Assembly: GCA_947647615.1 (NCBI GenBank)
Contig: CANSKS010000009.1
Coordinates: 1 to 64,000, forward strand
Origin: an uncultured Neglectibacter sp.
GTDB lineage: Bacteria; Bacillota; Clostridia; Oscillospirales; Acutalibacteraceae
Reading direction: 5' to 3'
Length of the DNA: 64,000 nt
Below are positions 55,191 to 63,602 of the stretch, piece by piece; positions within the stretch are counted from its first letter, which is position 1; every line of letters begins with the position of its first letter. The position numbers and the translations under genes are program-made. The notes beneath the pieces are model-generated. The model did no database searches, was not told the origin of the DNA, and saw nothing but the letters and a program-made list of their open reading frames with translations.

Positions 55191-55254
55191 CGTTAGATAT
55201 AGAAGAAAAATTTTTCTCTAACGACACTATAAGCCACAGCTCGGGCGTTGTCAA
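55191..55254 (-). promoter_or_regulatory. manA promoter with operator-like dyad
   Basis: On the minus strand TTGACA (55249-55254), 17-bp spacer, TATAGT (55226-55231). CGTTAGA and TCTAACG (55191-55223) are inverted repeats bounding a further perfect palindrome AGAAAAATTTTTCT (55204-55217), starting three bases after the -10 box. A repressor site is likely. Confidence 0.75.
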
Positions 55255-55305
55255 GAAATTTCTCGCCTGTCCTCCTGGAGGAAATCCCCTTTGGAAGCGC
55301 CGGCA

Positions 55306-56328
55306 TCAGGGGGACTCCGGCTGCTGCCGGGTTTTCAGCTGCAAAACATGGCACACCCCGGGGATATTTTCCCCCTGCTGCTGGGACGTGGGAGACATCA
55401 GCGCCCCGGTGGCGCAGAACAGAATATTGTTCAGCTCTCCCCGGCACAGCCGTTTCCACAAATGGCCGCACAGCACAGAGGCGGAGCAGCCGCAGCCAGA
55501 GCCTCCTGCGTGTACGTCCTGCCTTTGTCTGTCATAGATCATCAGGCCGCAGTCGCCGTGAACCTTTTCCAGGTTCACGCCGTTTTCCCGTAAAGTTTCC
55601 CTTAGCAGCCGTGAGCCTACAAGCCCCAGGTCCCCGGTAAAAATCCCGTCGTAGTCACAAGGGGAGGTGCCGGTGTCCTCCAAAAACTGGAAGATGCTGT
55701 CCGCAGCGGCGGGGGCCATGGCTGCTCCCATGTTGGCCGGGTCCTTCACACCCAAATCCACAATCTTCCCCGCCAAGCCCCGGCAGACCTCCACCGGCCC
55801 CCCTTGCCCCACCACGGCGCAGCCGGAGGCTGTGGCGGTCCACTGGGCCGTGGGCGTCCGCTGGCCGCCATATTCCAAAGGCAGCCGGAACTGCCGCTCC
55901 GCAGAGCAGAAATGGGAGCTGGTCACCGCCACGGCCCGGCGGGCCGCTCCGCTTTCCACCATAATGGCAGAAAGGAACAGGGTTTGAGCCATTGTAGAAC
56001 AGGCCCCATACTGCCCCAAAAAGGGAATTTGAAAATCCAGCAGCCCAAAAGTGGAGGAAATACACTGGTTTAAAAGGTCTCCGGCAAAAATGAAATCCAT
56101 TTCCTTTGAGGAAAATCCGGACCTTTCCACGGCCAGGGAGACCGCCTCCTTTTGCAGCTGAGCTTCGGCCTTTTCCCAGCTTTCCATGTTCAGGGTGGTA
56201 TCTTGAAAGGTCTGGTCGTAATCTGCCCCCAAGGGCCCTTCTGCTTCTTTTTTGCCGCCCACTGCCGCCGCCGCTAAAATGCTGGGGGGCGTTTCAAATT
56301 CCAACGTTTGCTTCCCAATCCTTTTCAA
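55306..56328 (-). CDS. spoVAD: stage V sporulation protein AD
   Basis: A 340-aa thiolase-fold protein of the SpoVA channel that moves dipicolinic acid into and out of the spore. Blocks such as FAGDLLNQCISSTFGL, GQYGACSTMAQ and SSHFCSAERQFRLPLEYGGQ are characteristic. The start is TTG at 56328, with GGGAGG eight bases upstream and family length matched exactly. Its usual partners spoVAC and spoVAE are not adjacent; spoVAC lies 7.3 kb away at the window edge and no spoVAE is visible. Confidence 0.94.
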   Translation of the reverse strand: MKRIGKQTLEFETPPSILAAAAVGGKKEAEGPLGADYDQTFQDTTLNMESWEKAEAQLQKEAVSLAVERSGFSSKEMDFIFAGDLLNQCISSTFGLLDFQIPFLGQYGACSTMAQTLFLSAIMVESGAARRAVAVTSSHFCSAERQFRLPLEYGGQRTPTAQWTATASGCAVVGQGGPVEVCRGLAGKIVDLGVKDPANMGAAMAPAAADSIFQFLEDTGTSPCDYDGIFTGDLGLVGSRLLRETLRENGVNLEKVHGDCGLMIYDRQRQDVHAGGSGCGCSASVLCGHLWKRLCRGELNNILFCATGALMSPTSQQQGENIPGVCHVLQLKTRQQPESP

Positions 56329-56375
56329 GGAAATTCCCTCCCGGTCTTTTTTCTTTAGTCTTCGCGGCGCAAAAG

Positions 56376-56420
56376 AAAATATGCGGGCGGGAAAACAGGG
56401 TTTTCCCGCCCGCATATTTT
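56376..56420. terminator. perfect 20-bp bidirectional terminator
   Basis: Bases 56376-56395 and 56401-56420 are fully complementary around a five-base loop, GC-rich in the middle with A/T ends, followed by TTTC or TTTC-like tracts on either strand. It ends the URO-D-family gene on the minus strand and isolates spoVAD. Confidence 0.92.
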
Positions 56421-56482
56421 TTTCAAAAATACCGGCGAAGAATTGGCCCCCGCCGGTATTCTTATCCTGTTCTTCCAAGGCC

Positions 56483-57460
56483 TCACAGGCTTCTGGCCGC
56501 CTCCACAATCCAGCGAAGCCGTTCCCAATCCAGCTTTGCGTCGATGGTGCAGTCGCCGCCCAGCATCAAGCCGGTTTTGCCATGATTTAAAATCAGCTCC
56601 CTGGTGTAGGCCTGGAGCTCTTCCTTGCTCCCATGGTAAAGGACGCCCCGCTGCACCTTCCCGTCCCAGAAGGTTTCAAAGCCGCCCAGGGCGGTGCGGC
56701 CGCCAAAGAGATACCGGCCCTCTTCCAGGCTCACCTCTTCCACATGGACCGCCCAGTTGACCACCTTGGCCGGGTAATCCTTCCAAAGGCTCAGCCGGTT
56801 TTTGGCTCCTGCCCAGCCGCACATGTGCAGAATGTTGTTTTCGGAAAACCGGTTGGCGTGCTCCAGCACATACAAATCGCTGGGGCTTATGACCCGCTTG
56901 TACTCTTCCGGGGAGAACCGGTCGTGCTCGCCGCCCTGGACACAGTAATAAATGCCATCGCAGCCGGCCTCGGTAATGAGCAGCTCCGCCAAAAGGGCGT
57001 TGCTCTGGGCAATGACGTCCAGGGCGTGCATCACCGCGTTCCGGTTCTCCTTCAAATGGGCCATGACTCCCTCGTCGGAAACGCCTACGGCCTCCGCTCC
57101 AAACCGCAGGGAAGAAAAGGGCGCGAACACGTTATAGAACACGCAGCGGTCGCTGCCGATCTCCCCTACAATGGCCTTGGCCCTTTCTACCTGCTCCCGA
57201 ATAAAGGAGTCGCCGGCAGTAAGGGGCTTTAAGGTTTTCCAGTCCTCCGCGGTCCGAATTTCCGGCAGGGGATAAGGGAAATAGCTGTCACACATGATCT
57301 TCACAAAATCCAGGTCTGTCTCCCGGTAATACTTCAAATGGGCCTGAACACAAGCGTCTCCGGCAGCCTCTTCCCCACTAAAGTGAAACCAGAACCCCAC
57401 CGGTACGTGATCCACTTCCCTTTTGTTCATAGCGTTCAGCACTCGAGTCCTTTTTTCCAT
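56483..57460 (-). CDS. uroporphyrinogen decarboxylase-family protein (second copy)
   Basis: A 325-aa URO-D-fold barrel (MEKRTRVLNAMNKREVDHVPVGF at the start; GCDGIYYCVQGG; LHMCGWAG). It belongs to the broad URO-D/MtaA methyltransferase-like group; the conserved C-terminal MLGGDCTID is common there. GAGGGAA lies upstream of the ATG at 57460. It is only loosely similar to the gene at 43.4 kb, so substrates probably differ. No cobalamin or heme gene is adjacent. Confidence 0.82.
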   Translation of the reverse strand: MEKRTRVLNAMNKREVDHVPVGFWFHFSGEEAAGDACVQAHLKYYRETDLDFVKIMCDSYFPYPLPEIRTAEDWKTLKPLTAGDSFIREQVERAKAIVGEIGSDRCVFYNVFAPFSSLRFGAEAVGVSDEGVMAHLKENRNAVMHALDVIAQSNALLAELLITEAGCDGIYYCVQGGEHDRFSPEEYKRVISPSDLYVLEHANRFSENNILHMCGWAGAKNRLSLWKDYPAKVVNWAVHVEEVSLEEGRYLFGGRTALGGFETFWDGKVQRGVLYHGSKEELQAYTRELILNHGKTGLMLGGDCTIDAKLDWERLRWIVEAARSL

Positions 57461-57592
57461 TTTGCTTCCCTCTTTCTTCCTGTTTGTTTTCGGGATCTTC
57501 CGGGACCTGCAGCCCCCTCCCAAGGGCAGGCAGGCCGTAACCTGTTCCCAGTATAACACAACGCTGCCTAAATAGGAAGCCCTCCTAGGAGG

Positions 57593-59851
57593 CTAAAAAA
57601 TTCTCCTGTGCGTTTTGCTGCTTTTGTCCCAACCGTACCATTCAACGGCCTTCTTATCTACCCCCGCTATGCTGCAAAGTTTATTAACCTGCCGGATTTT
57701 GGCCACCATATTCGACTGGGTCCCTACCCAATAGGCTTTGCCTTCTGCCTGAATTTGGTGAGCGGTTCTAAAGTAATTTTCCTTTTGGCTGCCTATTGCT
57801 CCGTCATCGGTAAGCCACCCCTGGCATTGCCCTAAAAACGCTTCCGGCGGGAGCTGTGTATGACTAAAAACATATTTTACTATGAGGACCTGGGCTTCCG
57901 CCTTGCTTGCCGCCGGGCACATTTCCCCGCCCAGGACAACATAATCTTCCCCGGCAAATTTGGTATTTTCTGTTTCCTGTCCAGGAGATTTTACCCCCTG
58001 CTGCCCCTGCCACAACAGGCTTTCCAGCTCTCTCGCCATGGCCTTGGGGGAAAAATCGTTTTGCCCTTCCATGGAGCCCCCGAACTTTTCCATGACCGCT
58101 CTATACAAAGAATCCTTTTTGAAGGTGTTGGCGTCAATTTCTACCCCTATCTCCCTGGCTACCGCCGCAGTAAGCTGTGAAAAGAGCAGAATGGTTCTGG
58201 ATAAGTTCTTCCGGATCTCCATTAAATTGATAGATTGGTAGTCAAATTCCGCATAATCCGGTTCCTCCCCATTGGCAGCCTTCCGAAACCGGTTGAGAAC
58301 CTGTGTTACCGCCGCCGCAAAATACCACTTGCCGTTTTGCATGGCAATTTGCACGGCGCTGTCTTTATTATTCAGCTTTTTCCGGTAGGAATGGTAATCT
58401 TCGGAAAGCTCGTAAATAAACCACACGGCCCGGTAATGCCTCCGGAAAGCTGCGGCCTTTTCTTCCCCCGTCTCCGCCTCTATCCAATCCTTCGGGAAAA
58501 TGGTGGTATTCCTAAAGCTGCGGGCATCTTCAACCGGATCCTGGAACTTCAGCAGTACACCGGTCCCGCCGCTTCGGGCTATTCCGGGCTCTCCTGCGCA
58601 GGCTTCCCTTGCCCGAATAAAATCCTGCAGCAGCATTTCCTTTCCCGCCTCGGTTTCCTCCCCGCGGCGCACCAGCTGGAAGGCGCCGGGCTCCCTTCCC
58701 AAAGAGCTTTGCAAATACCGCTCTAATTTTTGCACAACAGGATGGGTAAAGGCAATATCTTCCATGCTTATGGGCTTCTGGCGGTTCAGGGCTACACTGA
58801 TTTGGCTTGCCAGGGAGGGGATGCCGTTTTGAGGGTCTTCCGCTATCCGGATAATCCTCACCATAACCCGGGCCTTTTCCTTGGCGCGCTCATACATCCG
58901 AAGCTGCTCTTCATCCCATTTTCCCAGCTCCTTTTGGGCCTCCAGCCGGAAAAAGTATTCCGCCGCAACAGAAATGGTCTGCGCTCCGTTCACAACGGAG
59001 AAATCCGGGGAGCTTCCCTCCCTTATCTCCCCCAGCGTAAGCCTTTCCGGCTCTAAAGAATGGACCTGAGGGTTCTTGGCTAAAATGGTAATTCCGCTGT
59101 TTTTGAAAAAGAAGTGTTCCGGTTCTGTAGAAAGCGTTCTGCAAATCGCCTGCCCGACTCCCATGTTTTCTCCAATTCCAAAACGTACGTTCCTGTGAAA
59201 AAGCTGGTCCCCTACCTCATGATACACCTGCACCAGCTGGTACAAACCGGTGGTGCATACCATCGCCTGCACCTGGTTGGGAACCGCCGCTGGGTGTTCT
59301 ATAGAAATATTCCCGTCCATAGGAGGCTCCAGCAAAACTTCATGCCGGGATATGCCATTGAGCCTTACGGCCTTTTCTGTGCTGTCATGCAGGACAATAT
59401 AGGTATATTCCAGCCGGGGGCTGGGGCGGTCTCCGGCGCCTTTTTTTATGGCATTCCTCAAATCCCGCTGAACCTCGCCGTTGTCAAAATGACTCTCCGC
59501 CATAATGCGTTCTTTCATATTACAGGTGATAAAGCATATGTGAATATTATTTACGAACCCGCCTTCTGCAAACTGTATCGCTTTTTCCCGTATGATCTTC
59601 TTTAGCTGCTCCGCAGAATCGAAATAGGTCGCGAAAATGGCTTGTTCCCTGTCTTCCGGGCCGGTAATTCCCATTTCCACAGAGTCTGCTGCATAATCCC
59701 TCGAGCCGGCTGCCAGGGCCTTTATCTTGGCCTCCGCATCCGGGCTATATATCCAATCGCTGTCTGCAAAAATATTCATATTTTCTAAACGCTTTTGAAG
59801 AAAATTGACCAACCTTTTTTCCCGGCATTTCCTTTGATATTGGCTTCCCAT
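57593..59851 (-). CDS. AIPR-family (abortive infection phage resistance) protein
   Basis: A 752-aa protein, third gene of a compact operon. The AIPR core (about 200-480) shows FGIGENMGVGQAI (224-236), FFFKNSGITILA (247-258) and VNGAQTI (287-293), the family hallmarks. The N-terminal 180 residues are the usual variable part. The last 130 residues (from about 620) extend beyond typical AIPR proteins and end with a separate basic, Trp-containing segment of unknown role. AIPR proteins are linked to abortive infection, but their mechanism is poorly known. GGAGGGAG precedes the ATG; the gap to the FRG gene is 15 bp. Base composition is clearly less GC-rich than flanking genes. Confidence 0.85.
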   Translation of the reverse strand: MGSQYQRKCREKRLVNFLQKRLENMNIFADSDWIYSPDAEAKIKALAAGSRDYAADSVEMGITGPEDREQAIFATYFDSAEQLKKIIREKAIQFAEGGFVNNIHICFITCNMKERIMAESHFDNGEVQRDLRNAIKKGAGDRPSPRLEYTYIVLHDSTEKAVRLNGISRHEVLLEPPMDGNISIEHPAAVPNQVQAMVCTTGLYQLVQVYHEVGDQLFHRNVRFGIGENMGVGQAICRTLSTEPEHFFFKNSGITILAKNPQVHSLEPERLTLGEIREGSSPDFSVVNGAQTISVAAEYFFRLEAQKELGKWDEEQLRMYERAKEKARVMVRIIRIAEDPQNGIPSLASQISVALNRQKPISMEDIAFTHPVVQKLERYLQSSLGREPGAFQLVRRGEETEAGKEMLLQDFIRAREACAGEPGIARSGGTGVLLKFQDPVEDARSFRNTTIFPKDWIEAETGEEKAAAFRRHYRAVWFIYELSEDYHSYRKKLNNKDSAVQIAMQNGKWYFAAAVTQVLNRFRKAANGEEPDYAEFDYQSINLMEIRKNLSRTILLFSQLTAAVAREIGVEIDANTFKKDSLYRAVMEKFGGSMEGQNDFSPKAMARELESLLWQGQQGVKSPGQETENTKFAGEDYVVLGGEMCPAASKAEAQVLIVKYVFSHTQLPPEAFLGQCQGWLTDDGAIGSQKENYFRTAHQIQAEGKAYWVGTQSNMVAKIRQVNKLCSIAGVDKKAVEWYGWDKSSKTHRRIF

Positions 59852-59866
59852 TCCAGTCTCCCTCCA

Positions 59867-61054
59867 TCACTCTTTTTCCACGCTGTTCTTTGGCGCAGGC
59901 GCAATTGAAATTGCCAAGCGCTCCCACCGGAATTTGCCAAGACCGCATTTGGCGAGCTTGTCCGAAAATTCTTCCATTTGTCTGTTAAAGCCGGTCACAG
60001 CCTGTTCCATTTCCCACAGGAGCTCATGGCCTTTCTTGCCCTGTATCAAATGGATGAACCCCCGCCTGTAGCTGTCGGCCACACGCTCTGCCTTGGCGAG
60101 AATCTTCCACAAAGAGGCCTCGTTCCCCTCTTCCTTTTGGGACAAAGCATATTCCAAATAAAAGTCCAATTCCCTCCTGAGCTTTTCCAAAACAAGGGAA
60201 AGTTCATTTCCCATGGAATAGGGCTTGGCGTTCAAATATCCGCTCCTATTGGTAAGCTCCTTTACAAGATTGCTGATCTCCGGGTAAATACTGCCTGTGT
60301 GAATGCCAAAGAACCGCTTTAACTCGCCGCGTATGGCTTTTTTCGCCGCGCCGGGAATGGGAATTCCGCAATACATACAGGGAGGCAGGTCCTCCGGTTC
60401 ATCGCCCTGAAAAAGAATAAACGCGCCCTGCTGGGCAATAATTCTGGGATTGAGCTTCATATGGTCAAGGAACTTATGGTTTTTTTGAAAGATAGGCTCC
60501 TGGCACCAACCCGGGCTGCGATTTACAATCGCCTCGTAATTTTCCCTTATGTTCTGGGCAGTGGGACTAAAAAGCTCGTCTATAAAAAACAGAAAAACCA
60601 TTCCGTCCTGGTCGTCGTAACAATCTTCCGGCAGCTGGTAGAAGGGCGTTACCGCAAAATACAGCGCTGTGAGACAGTTATAAGATACGTCTAACAAGCG
60701 GCTGGGAAATTCGCCATGCTGCGCGTCTATCGCATTCTCCAAATAACTTTTTTCGCCGGTCAGTCTGTTTTGGCGCATGGCGTCAAACAAATTTTTTTCA
60801 AAATACGGGTTTTCCATAAGCTCCGGCTTCCGGAAAATTCCCGGACGGCAGTAAGTTGGGTACAGCTTGGGCTCTCCTCTATAAGCAAGTATGTAGTTTC
60901 CCGCTTCTGCCGAACAGGCATATTCCTCTACCCGTGTAAGAAAGCCTGCTACATTCTCAATAGGCTTTTCCGAAGCTTCCCCTTTAAAGCGGGTGTCTTT
61001 CGGCAGCCCGCCGTCAAATGGCGCCATAGGCACATCACCCCTCCCTACATTCAC
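59867..61054 (-). CDS. FRG-domain protein
   Basis: A 395-aa protein with an N-terminal FRG domain (about 50-240). Its signatures are AYRGEPKLYPT (the FRG triplet reads YRG, 58-60), QHGEFPSRLLDVS (112-124), NCLTALYFA (126-134) and RIIAQQGAFILF (about 215). The remaining 150 residues are helical and charged, with no named domain. The biochemical role of FRG is unsettled, but such genes recur in defence loci. The start is GTG at 61054, overlapping the upstream stop as GTGA; an ATG at 61027 is an alternative. Middle gene of the operon. Confidence 0.8.
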   Translation of the reverse strand: MNVGRGDVPMAPFDGGLPKDTRFKGEASEKPIENVAGFLTRVEEYACSAEAGNYILAYRGEPKLYPTYCRPGIFRKPELMENPYFEKNLFDAMRQNRLTGEKSYLENAIDAQHGEFPSRLLDVSYNCLTALYFAVTPFYQLPEDCYDDQDGMVFLFFIDELFSPTAQNIRENYEAIVNRSPGWCQEPIFQKNHKFLDHMKLNPRIIAQQGAFILFQGDEPEDLPPCMYCGIPIPGAAKKAIRGELKRFFGIHTGSIYPEISNLVKELTNRSGYLNAKPYSMGNELSLVLEKLRRELDFYLEYALSQKEEGNEASLWKILAKAERVADSYRRGFIHLIQGKKGHELLWEMEQAVTGFNRQMEEFSDKLAKCGLGKFRWERLAISIAPAPKNSVEKE

Positions 61055-61560
61055 ACATCGCCGCTGCGAATCGCCACCCGTATTCCACTGTAATCATAGT
61101 GTATGGGTTCCAGGATTCGCATTGTCAAAATGTGCAATAACGTCTCCGTGTCGTAATGGGTTTCCATGTAAAGCCCTTCCGCTATCTCAATAGGGCTGCG
61201 CATTTCCGCGCCGGTCTTTGCGAGAAAGGCCCGCTTCCTGCCGGCCACATTTCCCGCCAGCCCACGCAGCGCGCCTTCGTTGCCATCCGACAGGCACTGT
61301 TTTAAAATAGCCTGTACCACTTTTTTCCATGTGAACGCTGTTTCTTCACTTCCTCCGGGAAACACCACCCGAACAGGCTTAGTCCCCTTAAAAAGCTTTG
61401 TGCTGCCGGTTAGGGGAAAGAGAACCGTAAGGTCCGGCGCCCTTTTGGCAGCGTCTTTCCCCCTGCTTTTCTCTTCCTCCTGTTCCAGTAAATGTTCCAC
61501 CACTGCGGTGGCCTCTAAAAGAATCTGACGCAGTCCCTCCAAATCCCGAGCAGAATTCAT
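61051..61560 (-). CDS. unrecognised 169-aa protein leading the FRG-AIPR operon
   Basis: No family recognised. Residues 1-30 form an amphipathic, Glu-rich helix; 31-70 are basic; the middle holds KPVRVVFPGGS and FTWKKVVQAILKQCL; and the end (EGLYMETHYDTETLLHILTM) is followed by a Tyr-rich tail. No membrane segment or signal peptide. GGGGGAG is eight bases before the ATG. It is first in the operon, coupled by a four-base overlap to the FRG gene, and could be a sensor, adaptor or antidote for the two larger proteins. That is inference from position. Confidence 0.7.
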   Translation of the reverse strand: MNSARDLEGLRQILLEATAVVEHLLEQEEEKSRGKDAAKRAPDLTVLFPLTGSTKLFKGTKPVRVVFPGGSEETAFTWKKVVQAILKQCLSDGNEGALRGLAGNVAGRKRAFLAKTGAEMRSPIEIAEGLYMETHYDTETLLHILTMRILEPIHYDYSGIRVAIRSGDV

Positions 61561-61583
61561 TTCGTGATCTCCCCCAAAATATA

Positions 61584-61636
61584 ATTCGCACGTGCTAATG
61601 TAGTTTTATTATAATTCTTGCTTGGCCGTTTGTCAA
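61584..61636 (-). promoter_or_regulatory. consensus promoter and operator of the FRG-AIPR operon
   Basis: On the minus strand TTGACA (61631-61636), exactly 17 bp, TATAAT (61608-61613): a perfect sigma-A consensus. The palindrome GCACGTGC (61588-61595), extendable to a 16-nt dyad with ATT/AAT arms, lies just beyond the predicted start site. A promoter this strong with an adjacent dyad suggests repression in normal growth. Confidence 0.8.
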
Positions 61637-61670
61637 GAAATATTCCATAAGCGCGAAAATTTCGTCAAAA

Positions 61671-61699
61671 GAAAAACCGGATGCCTTTTTGCATCCGGT
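61671..61699 (-). terminator. terminator of the isomerase gene, isolating the FRG-AIPR operon
   Basis: On the minus strand ACCGGATGC, six-base loop, GCATCCGGT, then TTTTTC. It lies 91 bp after the isomerase stop and 35 bp before the -35 box of the next operon. Confidence 0.88.
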
Positions 61700-61789
61700 C
61701 CCCGGTTTGTCAAATTCCCCCTCAGGCCCCTTTCGGCCCCCAAAAAGCGGGCCAACGCCGTTCTTCGCCCGGGCAGCCCTTTTGCAGCC

Positions 61790-62635
61790 CTATTCTACCC
61801 GAGCCAGGGCCTGAGCGGCTGTGCGCACGGCTTCCTCCGCCGTCATTCCGGCCAGGCGGGTGCGCCAGGGCTCGAAGGGCTCCGCCATATACAGGGCATT
61901 GCCGGGATGCCGGCGGAACCGGGCCAGCACAGTTTTGGCGTCGATGATTCCGGTTTCCCCAGGCAGCCGGCGTTCCATATCTTTTTGCCGGGCCCGCCCC
62001 GGGACGGCATCGTTAAGGTGTAACGCCACCAGGCGCTGGATGTGCTGTTCCATCAAAGCCACATCGTCCCAGGCGCCTTCCTGGGAGCAGTACCAGTGAA
62101 ACACGTCAAAGGCAATGCCCACTCCCTCCCCGGCGGCATCGGCCAAGGCCAAGGCTCCGGAAAGCGAATGGATAAACCCATGTTCCGCCAAGGTACGCAG
62201 CTCCTGAGGGCCTAAAAATTCCAAACCATAAAAAATGCCGTTCTCCCGCAAGACCCCGTTTACGGCGCGGATGCGCTCCACTGTCCAGGAAAAATTTTCC
62301 TCAAATTCCCTGGGGCTGCAGGGCCAAACATGGTTATAGGCATGGGTCACCCCCAACACCCGGGCGGCATAAGCCCTTCGCCGCAGGACCTCCAGCGCCT
62401 TTTGGAACGCGCTTTCATCCAACTCCCAATGGTAAAAATCGGCGGGCATGGGCAAAAGGCCCCAAGAAAGGCCATGGTCCGCCATAACAGCGGCAGCCTC
62501 CCGGGCAGCCTCTTTATTTTCCAGCACTGCCGGCGTGGCGCTGACAGCTTCAAAGCCATACTTGGCAGCCCAGGGAGCCAGCTCCCGAACGGAGTGCGGA
62601 AGGCCAAGCATGGACGGGTCTAAGGTGCGGAGCAT
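61790..62635 (-). CDS. TIM-barrel sugar phosphate isomerase/epimerase
   Basis: A 281-aa xylose isomerase-like TIM barrel. Likely metal-site strands are FYGLEFLGPQE, GIAFDVFHWYCSQ, LVALHLNDAV and LYMAEPF. It belongs to the inosose-isomerase/hydroxypyruvate-isomerase type group; substrate unknown. GGGGGAATCTT precedes the ATG at 62635. It has its own promoter and terminator and is only distantly like the pair at 17-19 kb. Confidence 0.85.
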   Translation of the reverse strand: MLRTLDPSMLGLPHSVRELAPWAAKYGFEAVSATPAVLENKEAAREAAAVMADHGLSWGLLPMPADFYHWELDESAFQKALEVLRRRAYAARVLGVTHAYNHVWPCSPREFEENFSWTVERIRAVNGVLRENGIFYGLEFLGPQELRTLAEHGFIHSLSGALALADAAGEGVGIAFDVFHWYCSQEGAWDDVALMEQHIQRLVALHLNDAVPGRARQKDMERRLPGETGIIDAKTVLARFRRHPGNALYMAEPFEPWRTRLAGMTAEEAVRTAAQALARVE

Positions 62636-62665
62636 AAGATTCCCCCAAAAAGTGATATTTGGGCC

Positions 62666-62694
62666 ATTCTACTATGGAACAGAGGAGATGTCAA
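62666..62694 (-). promoter_or_regulatory. promoter of the isomerase gene at 61.8-62.6 kb
   Basis: On the minus strand TTGACA (62689-62694), 17-bp spacer, TAGAAT (62666-62671), about 25 nt before the ribosome-binding site. Confidence 0.75.
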
Positions 62695-62873
62695 CCCGGC
62701 CTGCCGCAAGGAGGCTTGTAAAAAAAGAAAGGGCCCGCTGCCCGCTATTGGCGAACAACCGGCCTGCATGCAATGGGTTTTGTAACAGAGATATCCCGGT
62801 ATACAGACATTTTTACAACCGGTTTCCCTGCCTGGCAACCATGATCTGGTCCTTTTTTATCCCGTAGGGCCCA

Positions 62874-63386
62874 CTATGACACTTTCTTCCATGTCAGGCA
62901 AGCCCCCACGATGGAGCCAACCAACACAAGCGGCGCTATTCTAACGAACAACCACTCAAACGCGTGAAGCGCTACTCCCAGTACCGCGGTTTCGGGTTGG
63001 CTGTAATCCCAGCCCAAATAAGGGCTGTTCAGCAGGATTAGGGCCGCAAAAATGACTGCGACAGCCGCGCACAACAAGATAAAAAGCCAATGGATCGCCT
63101 TTTGCCGCATTGCCTTTCTACGCGCAAGCTGCAGGTTTATGACCTCCAATTTCTCGCAAATTGCTTTTAAGTCGTGGGCCTTCGCCTCCATAACGGTTTC
63201 TCCAAGCAATGTGCTTACAGGGGTTTCAAATACCTCAGATAGAGAAATCAGCATATCGGCATCTGGAACCGAAAGCCCTTGTTCCCATTTCGAAATGGTT
63301 TGCCTCACCACATTCAACTTGACCGCAAGCTCCTCTTGCGAAAGCCCCTTGGATTTTCTGATTGCCTTAATGTTTTCATTTAACAT
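62874..63386 (-). CDS. small XRE-family regulator with C-terminal membrane helices
   Basis: A 170-aa protein. Residues 4-58 are a classic XRE helix-turn-helix (IRKSKGLSQEELAVKLNVVR), followed by a short linker and two hydrophobic helices (about 98-118 and 145-165). Membrane-anchored XRE regulators of this shape are common in Firmicutes; ligands are mostly unknown. The ATG at 63386 follows GGAGG. That ribosome-binding site is inside the palindrome GGAGGTCCTCC, so it may be partly hidden in RNA. It may autoregulate through the dyad at 63429-63445. Confidence 0.85.
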   Translation of the reverse strand: MLNENIKAIRKSKGLSQEELAVKLNVVRQTISKWEQGLSVPDADMLISLSEVFETPVSTLLGETVMEAKAHDLKAICEKLEVINLQLARRKAMRQKAIHWLFILLCAAVAVIFAALILLNSPYLGWDYSQPETAVLGVALHAFEWLFVRIAPLVLVGSIVGACLTWKKVS

Positions 63387-63410
63387 CAGGGAGGACCTCC
63401 TTTCACTGCT

Positions 63411-63445
63411 ATCATACAAAGGGAAGCTCGTTGCGGCAAGCAACG
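63411..63445 (-). promoter_or_regulatory. promoter of the XRE gene with overlapping dyad
   Basis: On the minus strand TTGCCG (63434-63439), 17-bp spacer, TATGAT (63411-63416). CGTTGC-TTGCC-GCAACG (63429-63445) is an inverted repeat covering the -35 box, a plausible site for autorepression. Confidence 0.6.
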
Positions 63446-63568
63446 CAAATTAACATTACAGCAACCTTCCTAAATATGATATTCCAGCTCTAAACTGTTT
63501 GGCTTTACACAACGGCTTCGGTAATTGTACCACGCTTTCCTTCAAAATAGAAGTCCCACTCATAGAGT

Positions 63569-63595
63569 AAAGCCTACCCGCAGAGGATAGGCTTT
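63569..63595 (-). terminator. terminator-like hairpin after spoVAC
   Basis: AAAGCCTA and TAGGCTTT pair around an 11-base loop, starting eight bases past the spoVAC stop. No clear T-run follows on the minus strand. Confidence 0.5.
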
Positions 63596-63602
63596 CTCAC
63601 AG

